A DNA stretch of 61,486 bases from Bacillota bacterium (GTDB lineage Bacteria; Bacillota; Limnochordia; Limnochordales; DUMU01): positions 1 through 61,486 of the forward strand of contig DUMU01000015.1 in assembly GCA_012839805.1 (NCBI GenBank), written 5' to 3'. This document shows, piece by piece, positions 37,331 to 44,566 of the stretch. The stretch's first letter is position 1. Each line of letters begins with the position of its first letter. Under the pieces are notes generated by a model. The model did no database searches. It saw nothing but the letters and a program-made list of their open reading frames with translations, and was not told where the DNA came from. The position numbers and the translations under genes were made by a program.

Positions 37331-37410
37331 AGTATCCGTCCCACTCCGCTCTGCGTCCCCCGCCGGTCCGCCAGGCTAGTAACCGCGGTTAGCGGTCGGC
37401 GGCGGGTGCC

Positions 37411-38499
37411 TCAACGAACGCCGGCCCGGGCCGGAACGGCCCGCAGCCCCTTGGCTTCCGGCGGCAAAAGGGGTTCGGTTAGAGGCAGGAAGACGCGCTC
37501 ACCCTTACGGGCCGACTGGTACATGGCGAGAACCAGCTCCATCGCCTTCTTGCCCTCATGACCGTCGATGAACGGCCGGCGTCCTTCCAGAACCGACCGG
37601 TAGAAGTCGTTGATCTGGACGGCATGGCTCTGGCCCCAATATCCCGGTCCGAGGGCGGGCTGGTCGGGATCGGCGACCGGCTCCACGGTCCGGGTCACGT
37701 TAGCCACTTTGATGTAGGCTACGTCTTTGAGAACCCGGACCCATCCCTTCGTGCCCACTACTTCCACGAAAACGTCCGCGTTGTAAGGATAGTAGCAGTT
37801 CGCGTAAAGGCTCGCGAGCGCCCCGCTCCGGAAGCGGATGGTCGCCTCTGCCATGTCATCCACGTTGATTAGCTCGTGATTGCGCGTATCGTAGGTCGCT
37901 ACGACCGACTCGGCCGGCCCCATAAGCCATTGGATCAGGTCGATGGTGTGGATAGCCTGGTCGATGAGGACCCCACCGCCCTCCTTGTCCCACGTCCCCT
38001 TCCAGTCGCTCTGGCTGTAGTACTCGTCCGAGCGATCCCAGGTCAGGAAGGCGCGAGCACCCCGAACCGTACCTATCTCTCCGGACTCGACCGCCTGCTT
38101 GGCTGCCTGAGAGGCGGGGTTATACCGGTTCTGGAAGATCACTCCCAGCATGACCCCATTCTCCTCGGCAGCTGCAATCATCGCGTCCGCATCGGCCACG
38201 CTGATCGCCATGGGCTTCTCCGTCAGGATATGCTTGCGGGCCGAAGCGGCGGCGATGGCCTGCGGAGCGTGCAGATAGTGGGGCGTGCAGATCTCCACCG
38301 CGTCGATATCCGGCCTCGTGACTACCTTTTCCCAATCCGTCGCCGCCTCGCAACCGTACTGGGCGGCGAACGCCTCCGCCCGCTCCCGGCGAATGTCGAC
38401 CGCCACGGCCAGCGTCGCCACGGGTGAACGGGCCAGCGCCGCCGCATGTGCCCGAGCGACTCGCCCACAGCCGATCAGGGCCACCCTCATCTTGTCCAC
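37411..38499 (-). CDS. Gfo/Idh/MocA family oxidoreductase
   Basis: NAD(P)-dependent sugar or inositol-type dehydrogenase, 362 residues. N-terminal Rossmann fold with VALIGCGRVARAHAAALARS, then CTPHYLHAPQAIAA and the catalytic-site EKPMAISVADADAM; the C-terminal alpha/beta domain carries GGGVLIDQAIHTIDLIQWLM, with the conserved Asp and His. The substrate cannot be read from sequence. GTG start at 38499 behind GAGGGAAAGG (ATG three codons later also possible). Single gene with its own promoter. Confidence 0.93.
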   Translation of the reverse strand: MDKMRVALIGCGRVARAHAAALARSPVATLAVAVDIRRERAEAFAAQYGCEAATDWEKVVTRPDIDAVEICTPHYLHAPQAIAAASARKHILTEKPMAISVADADAMIAAAEENGVMLGVIFQNRYNPASQAAKQAVESGEIGTVRGARAFLTWDRSDEYYSQSDWKGTWDKEGGGVLIDQAIHTIDLIQWLMGPAESVVATYDTRNHELINVDDMAEATIRFRSGALASLYANCYYPYNADVFVEVVGTKGWVRVLKDVAYIKVANVTRTVEPVADPDQPALGPGYWGQSHAVQINDFYRSVLEGRRPFIDGHEGKKAMELVLAMYQSARKGERVFLPLTEPLLPPEAKGLRAVPARAGVR

Positions 38500-38560
38500 T
38501 TTCGACCGACCTTTCCCTCACAAGTGATACCCATGCCTGTACTCCGGGCTCTGTCGCGCG

Positions 38561-38589
38561 AGTATAGCCCAGTCTTCTCCGCCAGGCAA
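38561..38589 (-). promoter_or_regulatory. sigma-A promoter of the Gfo/Idh gene
   Basis: Minus strand -35 TTGCCT (38589-38584), 17-bp spacer, -10 TATACT (38566-38561). Confidence 0.75.
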
Positions 38590-38600
38590 CAGTTAGAGCC

Positions 38601-39809
38601 TTACGCGCCAAACTTTTGCAGGCGTAGCCCGTGGGCCAACATGAGCGGCAGGATATCGACGGCACGGATATGCCCGAGAGCCCCGCGCGCGCAGTCGCTC
38701 TCCCCGAATTTTTCGACCCAGGCGTTGCGCCGAGCGTACCGGGATACTAGAAGCAAAGGCACCGGGTGCCAGCTATGGGCCCTGAGCAGCGCCGGCGTCG
38801 AGTGGTCTCCCGTCACCACCAAAACGTCCGGGCCGAGGGCTTCGATGCGGGGTATCAAGGCATCGACCTCTTCGATGACCTGCACTTTCCGCTCGAAAGC
38901 GCCATCCTCCCCCGCACTATCGGTGGGCTTTATATGAACGAAGAAGAAGTCATACTCCCCCCAGGCGGCCTCGAGCCGGGCTATCTCTTCGGCGGGCGAA
39001 TGTCCCGGGTCGAGTACCTGCATCCCCACCAAGCGCGCGAGCCCCCGGTACATGGGATAGACGGCGATCACTGCGCTCTTGAGCCCGTATTTCTCTTCGA
39101 ACGTCGCAAGCTTCGGTAACCGGTCGAAGCCCCGCAGCAAGATGGTATTGGCCGGTTTCTCGCTGGCCAGTATCTCGTTGGCCTGCCGGATGAACTCGTT
39201 GAAGAGCTCGGCCGTACGCCTTGCCGCCGGGTCGTCACGACGCGCCCTCACCGGCAAAGGAGCAAGACCCGTCTTCTGAGGGTCGGTATCGGTGAGTTCA
39301 GCCCCGAGTCCCTCGCCGCGGAAGACGACCACGGCTCGGTACTGCATCTCCGGCCGGATGATGATCTCGATCCCCGGTAGCTTGATCGCCTCCAACTTGC
39401 GGCAAAGCCGCGCCCCCTCCTCCGTCGGTATCCGCCCGGCCCTCCGGTCGGTGATCACTCCGCCCTCCAGAGTGGCAAAGTTCACCCGGGCAGCCACGTC
39501 TTGCGGCTCCAATTCGATCCCGACCCCCAGCGCCGAGAGAACACCCCTGCCCACCTCGTTCGCGAGGGGGTCGTAACCAAACAGCCCCAAGTGCCCCGGC
39601 CCGCTCCCCGGCGTAATCCCGGGGGCAACCGGAGTGTGCAACCCTACTGAACCGTGCTTTGCCAGCCGATCCAGGTTGGGCGTACGGGCACTTTCCAGCT
39701 CCGTCTTGCCCGTCTCCGGATGGGGCAGTCCCCCCAGGCCGTCCATTACCAGCAAAACCAGTTTGCTCTCGCCCTTGGTGACCAATTGCTCGAAAACCTT
39801 GGCCTCCAT
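38601..39809 (-). CDS. apgM: 2,3-bisphosphoglycerate-independent phosphoglycerate mutase, archaeal type
   Basis: Interconverts 3- and 2-phosphoglycerate in glycolysis. 402 residues, alkaline-phosphatase superfamily: LVLLVMDGLGGLPHPETGK with the first metal Asp, TPNLDRLAKHG, the phosphoserine region PGSGPGHLGLFGYDP, FVHIKPTDSAGEDG, and the late metal motif VVTGDHSTP with HSWHPVPLLL. This is the ApgM branch common in archaea and thermophilic bacteria, not GpmI. The frame extends upstream; I take the ATG at 39809 (GGGGAG upstream, spacing long) because it matches family length. Confidence 0.93.
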   Translation of the reverse strand: MEAKVFEQLVTKGESKLVLLVMDGLGGLPHPETGKTELESARTPNLDRLAKHGSVGLHTPVAPGITPGSGPGHLGLFGYDPLANEVGRGVLSALGVGIELEPQDVAARVNFATLEGGVITDRRAGRIPTEEGARLCRKLEAIKLPGIEIIIRPEMQYRAVVVFRGEGLGAELTDTDPQKTGLAPLPVRARRDDPAARRTAELFNEFIRQANEILASEKPANTILLRGFDRLPKLATFEEKYGLKSAVIAVYPMYRGLARLVGMQVLDPGHSPAEEIARLEAAWGEYDFFFVHIKPTDSAGEDGAFERKVQVIEEVDALIPRIEALGPDVLVVTGDHSTPALLRAHSWHPVPLLLVSRYARRNAWVEKFGESDCARGALGHIRAVDILPLMLAHGLRLQKFGA

Positions 39810-39846
39810 GATCGACAGATCACTCCCCGTTTCGAGGTCGCGCCTT

Positions 39847-39855
39847 AATATAACA
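39847..39855 (-). promoter_or_regulatory. extended -10 promoter of apgM
   Basis: Minus strand TGTTATATT (hexamer 39852-39847), about 40 bp before the apgM ATG; no clear -35. The rest of the gap to 40083 shows no other feature. Confidence 0.45.
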
Positions 39856-40083
39856 GAAGCGACGGCGGGATGATAGAGCTTCCATTTCACTCCCACCGCC
39901 GCACTTCCTGCCACGTCGCCGGCCTGAGCACACAAGCTCCAAAATCCGGCCTCACCAGCACCCCGCCCTTACCGGACGCCCAGCCCCGGCGGCCAAGCAC
40001 CCCCGCCCGCCGGGCAGCGCCCCCCGCAGGCCTTGCCTTGGAGGCGCTGGCGCTTGAAGAAGGGATCGAGGGATCGGCCGGCG

Positions 40084-40227
40084 TTATTTGGCCCGTACGA
40101 AGAGCCGGGTGACCAGGCGGCTTATGCGATCGGGACGCGGCTCCCGCTTGCCGTAGAGCGAGGCGCCGCAATGACGGCAGTAGATGGCGCCCACGTTACG
40201 CGTGCCACAGTCCTTGCAGACCACCAT
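40084..40227 (-). CDS. 47-residue zinc-ribbon protein
   Basis: A short gene easily missed. It encodes MVVCKDCGTRNVGAIYCRHC followed by GASLYGKREPRPDRISRLVT and a basic end. Two CxxC pairs (CKDC and CRHC, 13 residues apart) form a zinc ribbon; the basic tail suggests nucleic acid or partner binding. ATG at 40227 follows AAGGGGG with good spacing, and the stop is TAA. It lies upstream of apgM on the same strand. Function unknown. Confidence 0.75.
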   Translation of the reverse strand: MVVCKDCGTRNVGAIYCRHCGASLYGKREPRPDRISRLVTRLFVRAK

Positions 40228-40359
40228 GGATGGTTCCCCCTTGGGACTTGCCCCTAGTGCCGGGATGATCTGCGTCCCGGCGGGCTTAGAACTGTCCCAA
40301 TGTGAATCTACCCCGGCGGGGCCTGGATTGCAAGGGGGAAAGACACGGGTTTACCGAAC

Positions 40360-40377
40360 TTTAACACGCTTGTTAAA
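40360..40377. promoter_or_regulatory. inverted repeat, operator candidate
   Basis: TTTAACA-CGCT-TGTTAAA, perfect 7-bp arms, AT-rich in a GC-rich setting, between the zinc-ribbon gene and the RseB-like gene. Resembles a TetR/GntR-type site. No convincing -10/-35 pair could be placed around it. Confidence 0.5.
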
Positions 40378-40414
40378 CTGGACGCTTGCCACCCGCCGGG
40401 ACAAAGCTCGTCCC

Positions 40415-41719
40415 TCACCTTCCTTTTGACCCCGGTGTTACCAGAGCCTGGGTAAGAGGACGGAGACTGGCCACGATCTGCTGGAACACTGCGTCGGAAA
40501 GCGGGCCGACCCCGGTGATCCGAAAACCGTTTCGCTCCACCTGAAGGGCTTGACCGGCCCCCCAAATGGACCAGAGCGGCCAAACGATCCCACCCGGCTC
40601 CGGCAAACCCACGGGAACCCGAGGCGAGGCCCACCCGGGGGCCACCACCGGCGATCCGGAACCGGGCCAGTGAAGCAAACTCCCGGGCGGCGACGGGCTC
40701 AGCTCGCGCGACGCCATCCGCTCCTCGTAGATGGAGACCAGCCCTTTCGGCGTCACCAGGCGGAGTACGACGACCTTCGATGAGCCCGCCGAGACGGTCT
40801 CCGCGGCAATCCAACGCAGGGTTGGGGGCAAGTCCCAGGGAACTAAGGCTTCGCCCGAACCCAGCTCCCGCAAGAGTCGCTCTCCCAAAACCACCTGCCG
40901 CCATTGCCCGAGCGAGCTTAGCACCTGCCCGTGACCCCAGGTCGCAGGAGTACTCAGGTCGGGAACTCCTCTCGGCGGCAGACTAACCCCGCTCCTCACC
41001 ACCAGCACCACCAGGGCTCCGTCACGGTCGTACTGCAGCACCTTCCAGGTGAAGTAATTCACCTCATCGATCCAAAACTCGAATCTCGCGTCATTCCGCC
41101 CGGGTGCGACCACGACCGCCACCGGACGGTCGCCCAAGGAGGCCGGTCTGACGACCACTCCCGCCCCCTCCCCCGCCGCCGACACCGCCTCGCTCAGCAG
41201 AAGATAAGGTACTGGCGCCCCGCCCACCTCCAGGAGTCGCAGGCGGAGCGGGAGGCTTGCTGCCTCCAGACTAAATACAAAACGCGACCCCTCCACCCAG
41301 GCGCTCGCGCCGCCGGGAGTTTCCACCACCGTCAGCTTCAGTTCTCCGTCTTGCTCGGCGCGATAGAGAGGAGGCAGCTGCCATACCGTCCGGGTGGTTA
41401 CCACCGAACGGCCGGTGAGGAACTGGACTACCGATTCTGAGTAGCTGACGGGCAGGTTCACCTCCGCCCCCAGCGCCTGGGCGAGTAACCAGGACCCCTG
41501 TTTCGGCCCCGGATCTACCGGCGACCCGGGCGGGGGAGCGTTGGTGCGGGCTCTCCCGTCGACGGCGCCGGCGGTGGCGGCAAGTACGGTACCGGGTCCC
41601 AAGCACAAGGACAGAAGAAAAAAGCGACTGGCCGAAGCCGCCAGGACCAGAAGATAAAGAGAGGCTATCACACCGGGAGGCAGCAGTGAAAGGCGCCGAG
41701 CCCGAAGGCCGGGCCCCAT
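40415..41719 (-). CDS. RseB/MucB-like secreted sigma-factor regulator
   Basis: 434 residues. A signal peptide or anchor (VIASLYLLVLAASASRFFLL) is followed by an exported beta-rich domain. ARFEFWIDEVNYFTWKVLQY recalls the 'LWID...' strand of outer-membrane lipoprotein carrier/RseB folds, and the C-terminal IVWPLWSIWGAGQALQVERN region resembles the second RseB domain. Identification rests mainly on position: third gene after an ECF sigma factor and its zinc anti-sigma. The frame opens at 41731, but AAGGGTGG 8 nt before the ATG at 41719 favours that start. It would sense envelope state and modulate the anti-sigma factor. Confidence 0.55.
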   Translation of the reverse strand: MGPGLRARRLSLLPPGVIASLYLLVLAASASRFFLLSLCLGPGTVLAATAGAVDGRARTNAPPPGSPVDPGPKQGSWLLAQALGAEVNLPVSYSESVVQFLTGRSVVTTRTVWQLPPLYRAEQDGELKLTVVETPGGASAWVEGSRFVFSLEAASLPLRLRLLEVGGAPVPYLLLSEAVSAAGEGAGVVVRPASLGDRPVAVVVAPGRNDARFEFWIDEVNYFTWKVLQYDRDGALVVLVVRSGVSLPPRGVPDLSTPATWGHGQVLSSLGQWRQVVLGERLLRELGSGEALVPWDLPPTLRWIAAETVSAGSSKVVVLRLVTPKGLVSIYEERMASRELSPSPPGSLLHWPGSGSPVVAPGWASPRVPVGLPEPGGIVWPLWSIWGAGQALQVERNGFRITGVGPLSDAVFQQIVASLRPLTQALVTPGSKGR

Positions 41720-41733
41720 TTTGACCACCACCC

Positions 41734-42873
41734 TTACGGAGAAGCCGAACCGGTGGAAGGACCGGCTCGGGAACCGGCTATCGAACCGGCAGGCGTCGCG
41801 ATGGCAGCCGGGGCCGCCGCCAGGTCAAGGCGGCGCACCGTCGCCTCGGCCGGACTCCGGTCCGGGTCGGCTCCCAGCGTCACGGCAAAGCGCTGGTGCT
41901 CAACGTAGTAATCCGGAATCCATCCCGAAGCCACCGTGGCCGTACGCACCACCGAGCCGAGCGGTGCAGGAAGGGCGGTTTCCGATCCGCCGCCGGCCGT
42001 CTCCGGAGGCACCGAGGACTCGAGAGACGAAACAATAACCTGCGGGGCAGTGCTTTCGCTCGGCTGCCCCACCGGGGATGCCCCTGCGGCGCCAGAGCCG
42101 CCGGTCAAGCCGGCCGGCTTGGCCGGAGATCCCGGATCCGTTGGCCGGGCCGATCCGTCACCCGTCGCCGCCGCGTGGGGCGCCTTCACCCCATTCCCTC
42201 TGGCATTCGCACTCGCCGCCCGGCCTTCCACCCCAACTGCCGCCCGCTTCTCCTCTACCGCCTCGCCCGGTACGGCCGCCCAAGCCACCAAAGAAGTACC
42301 CGGATTGGCCGCCTCCCTCGCCGCCGGGGCCCCGGTCCCCGCACTCGTGACCACCGTCGCCACCGCCGTCCCGGAGGCCTCTTCTCTGCCGCTTACCTCT
42401 TCTCTGCTGCTTGCCACCGTCAAACCGGAGGAGCTCGAGTTGGCCGGCTCCGGCGCCGGTGCCGGCCCTCCCGCCGAGGGTGCTCCCGGCAATCGATAAG
42501 CGACGACTATCATCAGGATGGCAGCGGTGAAGGCGGCCACCGCTCCCCGAAAAGCCCAGTCTTGACCCCGGATTCGACCTGCTCGCTCCCGGCTCCGCCG
42601 GCCCCAGGCCCACCTCGCCTCCTCCCGGGAAACCTCCGCCCGTATTCGCTTTAACACCCGTTGGGCCTCCGCACGTCGAGCCAGGCGAAGCGCGGCGTCG
42701 CTATCACCAAGACCGTTTACGGCAGACCGCACTCGCTCGAGACTGGCCGCCTCGGCCGCGCAGCGGGGGCATCGCTCCACATGCCGCTCGACTGCCCAGC
42801 TCCGAGCCAGGGGGAGTTCACCGTCGATCCAGGCGGATAGCTCGACCGGACGAATACAGCCCCTCATGATCAC
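41734..42873 (-). CDS. zinc-containing anti-sigma factor
   Basis: 379 residues, single-pass membrane protein. The N-terminal cytoplasmic ZAS domain carries LSAWIDGELP and RHVERCPRCAAE (HxxxCxxC), which binds the sigma factor; one membrane helix follows (FRGAVAAFTAAILMIVVAY, about 130-150), then a ~200-residue Ser/Thr/Ala/Pro/Gly-rich outer segment and a folded end (VASGWIPDYYVEHQRFAVTL). Start GTG 42873 overlaps the sigma stop as GTGA (ATG 42867 and 42882 are alternatives), so translation is coupled. Confidence 0.85.
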   Translation of the reverse strand: MIMRGCIRPVELSAWIDGELPLARSWAVERHVERCPRCAAEAASLERVRSAVNGLGDSDAALRLARRAEAQRVLKRIRAEVSREEARWAWGRRSRERAGRIRGQDWAFRGAVAAFTAAILMIVVAYRLPGAPSAGGPAPAPEPANSSSSGLTVASSREEVSGREEASGTAVATVVTSAGTGAPAAREAANPGTSLVAWAAVPGEAVEEKRAAVGVEGRAASANARGNGVKAPHAAATGDGSARPTDPGSPAKPAGLTGGSGAAGASPVGQPSESTAPQVIVSSLESSVPPETAGGGSETALPAPLGSVVRTATVASGWIPDYYVEHQRFAVTLGADPDRSPAEATVRRLDLAAAPAAIATPAGSIAGSRAGPSTGSASP

Positions 42874-43568
42874 CTGATCCATTCCTTCGCCGGCAGGCTC
42901 TTTTCCAGGACCTGCCGTATGGTCGCCCGGGCATAGAAAAGCCGGGATTTCACAGTCCCCACGGGACAGTGCATGATGGTGGCGATCTCCTCGTAGCGGA
43001 AGCCGAACAAATCGTGCAGGAGTACCGTGGCGCGATGTACCTCGGAAAGGTTTCCGAGCGCCCGTTCCAAGAGGTCCCGCAATTCCCGCTGGTGAACTGC
43101 CTCCTCCGGCACGCCCCGCGGATCCCGTTCCCGTACTCCCAGCGAATCGAGCCCGACCCCATCCATGTTCCCTGCCCCGGTCCCCTCTGCCTCCTCGCCG
43201 GCCGGAAGCGGGGGAACGAGGACCTCCGGCCGCGCCCGGCGGCGGCGGACCCAATCCCGGGTGGCGTTGGTGGCGATACGGAAAATCCAGGTATCCAGGC
43301 TGCTGTCACCCCGGAAAGCAGGCAGGGCGCGCCACGCCCGCAGGAAAGTCTCCTGGAGCAGATCCTCGGCCATCTCGGGCCCGGCCAGTCGCGTCAAGTA
43401 CGGCATGAGCCGGGGCTGATAGAGAAGGACCAGTTCCTCGAAGGCGGAACGGTCACCCGCCTGGCAGCGGCGCACGAGCAACGTATCAGGAGCGAGAGCC
43501 CCGTCGCCCGCCTCCTCGGGTTTCCTCGCTATTGCCGTCGATGTCGCCGTTCGCCGCCACCAGTGCAT
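42870..43568 (-). CDS. ECF-type RNA polymerase sigma factor
   Basis: 232 residues. Region 2 (AFEELVLLYQPRLMPYLTRL, AEDLLQETFLRAWRALPAF, DTWIFRIATNATRDWVRRR) and region 4 (LLHDLFGFRYEEIATIMHCP, VGTVKSRLFYARATIRQ) are complete; the linker is about 45 residues longer than minimal. ATG at 43568 behind GGAGGG. Upstream is an ECF-style promoter, so it likely activates its own operon with the anti-sigma and RseB-like genes. Confidence 0.93.
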   Translation of the reverse strand: MHWWRRTATSTAIARKPEEAGDGALAPDTLLVRRCQAGDRSAFEELVLLYQPRLMPYLTRLAGPEMAEDLLQETFLRAWRALPAFRGDSSLDTWIFRIATNATRDWVRRRRARPEVLVPPLPAGEEAEGTGAGNMDGVGLDSLGVRERDPRGVPEEAVHQRELRDLLERALGNLSEVHRATVLLHDLFGFRYEEIATIMHCPVGTVKSRLFYARATIRQVLEKSLPAKEWIR

Positions 43569-43591
43569 GCCGTTCCCTCCTAGGCAGATAG

Positions 43592-43617
43592 GACGCTAAG
43601 GCCGCGCAGGAAGTTCA
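43592..43617 (-). promoter_or_regulatory. ECF-type (autoregulatory) promoter of the sigma operon
   Basis: Minus strand TGAACT (43617-43612), 16-bp spacer, CGTC (43595-43592) then CTAT. This matches the TGAAC-N16-CGTC form of ECF sigma promoters and not sigma-A. Confidence 0.62.
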
Positions 43618-43629
43618 CCACCTGGCCGG

Positions 43630-44082
43630 TTAGCTCCTGCCGATCTCGGGAGTGGCTACCTCCCGTGGCAGTAACGTAATGCGATAGGCAACCTCCACCT
43701 GGGGCCGGAGCGAAGCCGAAACCGAACAGTATTTCTCCTGCGACAGTTCCACGGTATCCCGGATCGCCTTCTCGTGCGCCTCTAGGTTTTCACCCCGGAA
43801 TATGTACTCAATCTCGATCCGGGTGAACTTCTTGGGATGCTCAGCTTGACGTTCCGCCCGGATCGCCATGCGGAAATCGTCCACCTGTATGCGGCGCTTG
43901 CGGAGAATGCTCACCACGTCCATCCCCGTACAGCCCCCCAGGGCCACCAGCAACAGCTCCATCGGTCGCGGCCCGGCCCCGAAACCCCCGGTCTCGGGCG
44001 CCCCGTCCATCACTACGAAATGATTGGACGGCCCCCGGCCCAAAAAAGTCATCCCTTCTACATGCTGAACGGTGATCTCCAT
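43630..44082 (-). CDS. OsmC family peroxidase-like protein
   Basis: 150 residues. OsmC fold with the two redox cysteines in VALGGCTGMDVVSILRKRR and SQEKYCSVSASL, and PMELLLVALGGC before the first. Members reduce organic hydroperoxides in the cytoplasm; this one belongs to the YhfA-like branch by its GFGAGPRPMELLLVAL run. The frame opens at a TTG (44109), but AAGGAGG lies inside it, so the ATG at 44082 is preferred. Confidence 0.88.
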   Translation of the reverse strand: MEITVQHVEGMTFLGRGPSNHFVVMDGAPETGGFGAGPRPMELLLVALGGCTGMDVVSILRKRRIQVDDFRMAIRAERQAEHPKKFTRIEIEYIFRGENLEAHEKAIRDTVELSQEKYCSVSASLRPQVEVAYRITLLPREVATPEIGRS

Positions 44083-44231
44083 CCCGCCTTCTGCCTCCTT
44101 GTCGGTCAAGCCCGTCCTGCCCTAGCGCCCCAACGCCCGCGCCGCTCTTCCGGGCCGGATGGGGTGGGCCGTGCGGGGTACGCAGGATCAGGATACCACA
44201 GAATGAGAAAGCCTTCGCAGGAGAAAACCCC

Positions 44232-44259
44232 TTGCGGCCGGTTCCGCGGCGGGTAGAAT
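44232..44259 (+). promoter_or_regulatory. sigma-A promoter of the symporter operon
   Basis: -35 TTGCGG (44232-44237), 16-bp spacer, -10 TAGAAT (44254-44259), plus strand. Confidence 0.6.
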
Positions 44260-44263
44260 GTGG

Positions 44264-44285
44264 TTGTCAGCTGTCTTGTCAGCTG
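44264..44285 (+). repeat. direct repeat at the symporter transcription start
   Basis: TTGTCAGCTG occurs at 44264-44273 and again at 44276-44285; the second extends to the palindrome GTCAGCTGAC. It covers the predicted start site and may be an operator. Confidence 0.45.
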
Positions 44286-44317
44286 ACGAGAAGGGTACAT
44301 CGAGGGGGAAAGAGGCA

Positions 44318-44515
44318 GTGGTAGGTTCGGAAAAATGGTGGTCTTTACTATTAGGCCTTTTGGTCCTCGCGGCCTACATCGTGCCTTACAAGTGGCTCGG
44401 CCAGGTCCGGGCCTGGTACGGGGCAGGTTTTTTCTGGGCACTCTTCGCCCTGGTTGTGATCCTGTTGCTGGTGCGTTTCACCACCGGGTGGAAGGAACCG
44501 CCCAAGGGAGTCTGA
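44318..44515 (+). CDS. small two-helix membrane protein, symporter partner
   Basis: 65 residues starting VVGSEKWWSLLLGLL, with two hydrophobic helices (SLLLGLLVLAAYIVPYKWL and FWALFALVVILLLVRFTTG). Small proteins of this kind often precede sodium:solute symporters and are thought to be accessory subunits. The frame opens at 44258, before the predicted transcription start; GTG 44318 behind GGGGGAAAGAGG is preferred. Its stop codon lies inside the first heptamer repeat. Confidence 0.65.
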   Translation: MVGSEKWWSLLLGLLVLAAYIVPYKWLGQVRAWYGAGFFWALFALVVILLLVRFTTGWKEPPKGV

Positions 44516-44549
44516 AGTCTGAGGAAGTCTGAAGTCTGAGGAAGTCTGA
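44509..44549 (+). repeat. tandem AGTCTGA heptamers upstream of the symporter
   Basis: Five exact copies of AGTCTGA at 44509, 44516, 44526, 44533 and 44543, arranged as two doublets and a single separated by GGA. The array runs from the preceding stop codon to just before the symporter ribosome site. Confidence 0.85.
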
Positions 44550-44566
44550 AGAAGGGAGCGTTCATC

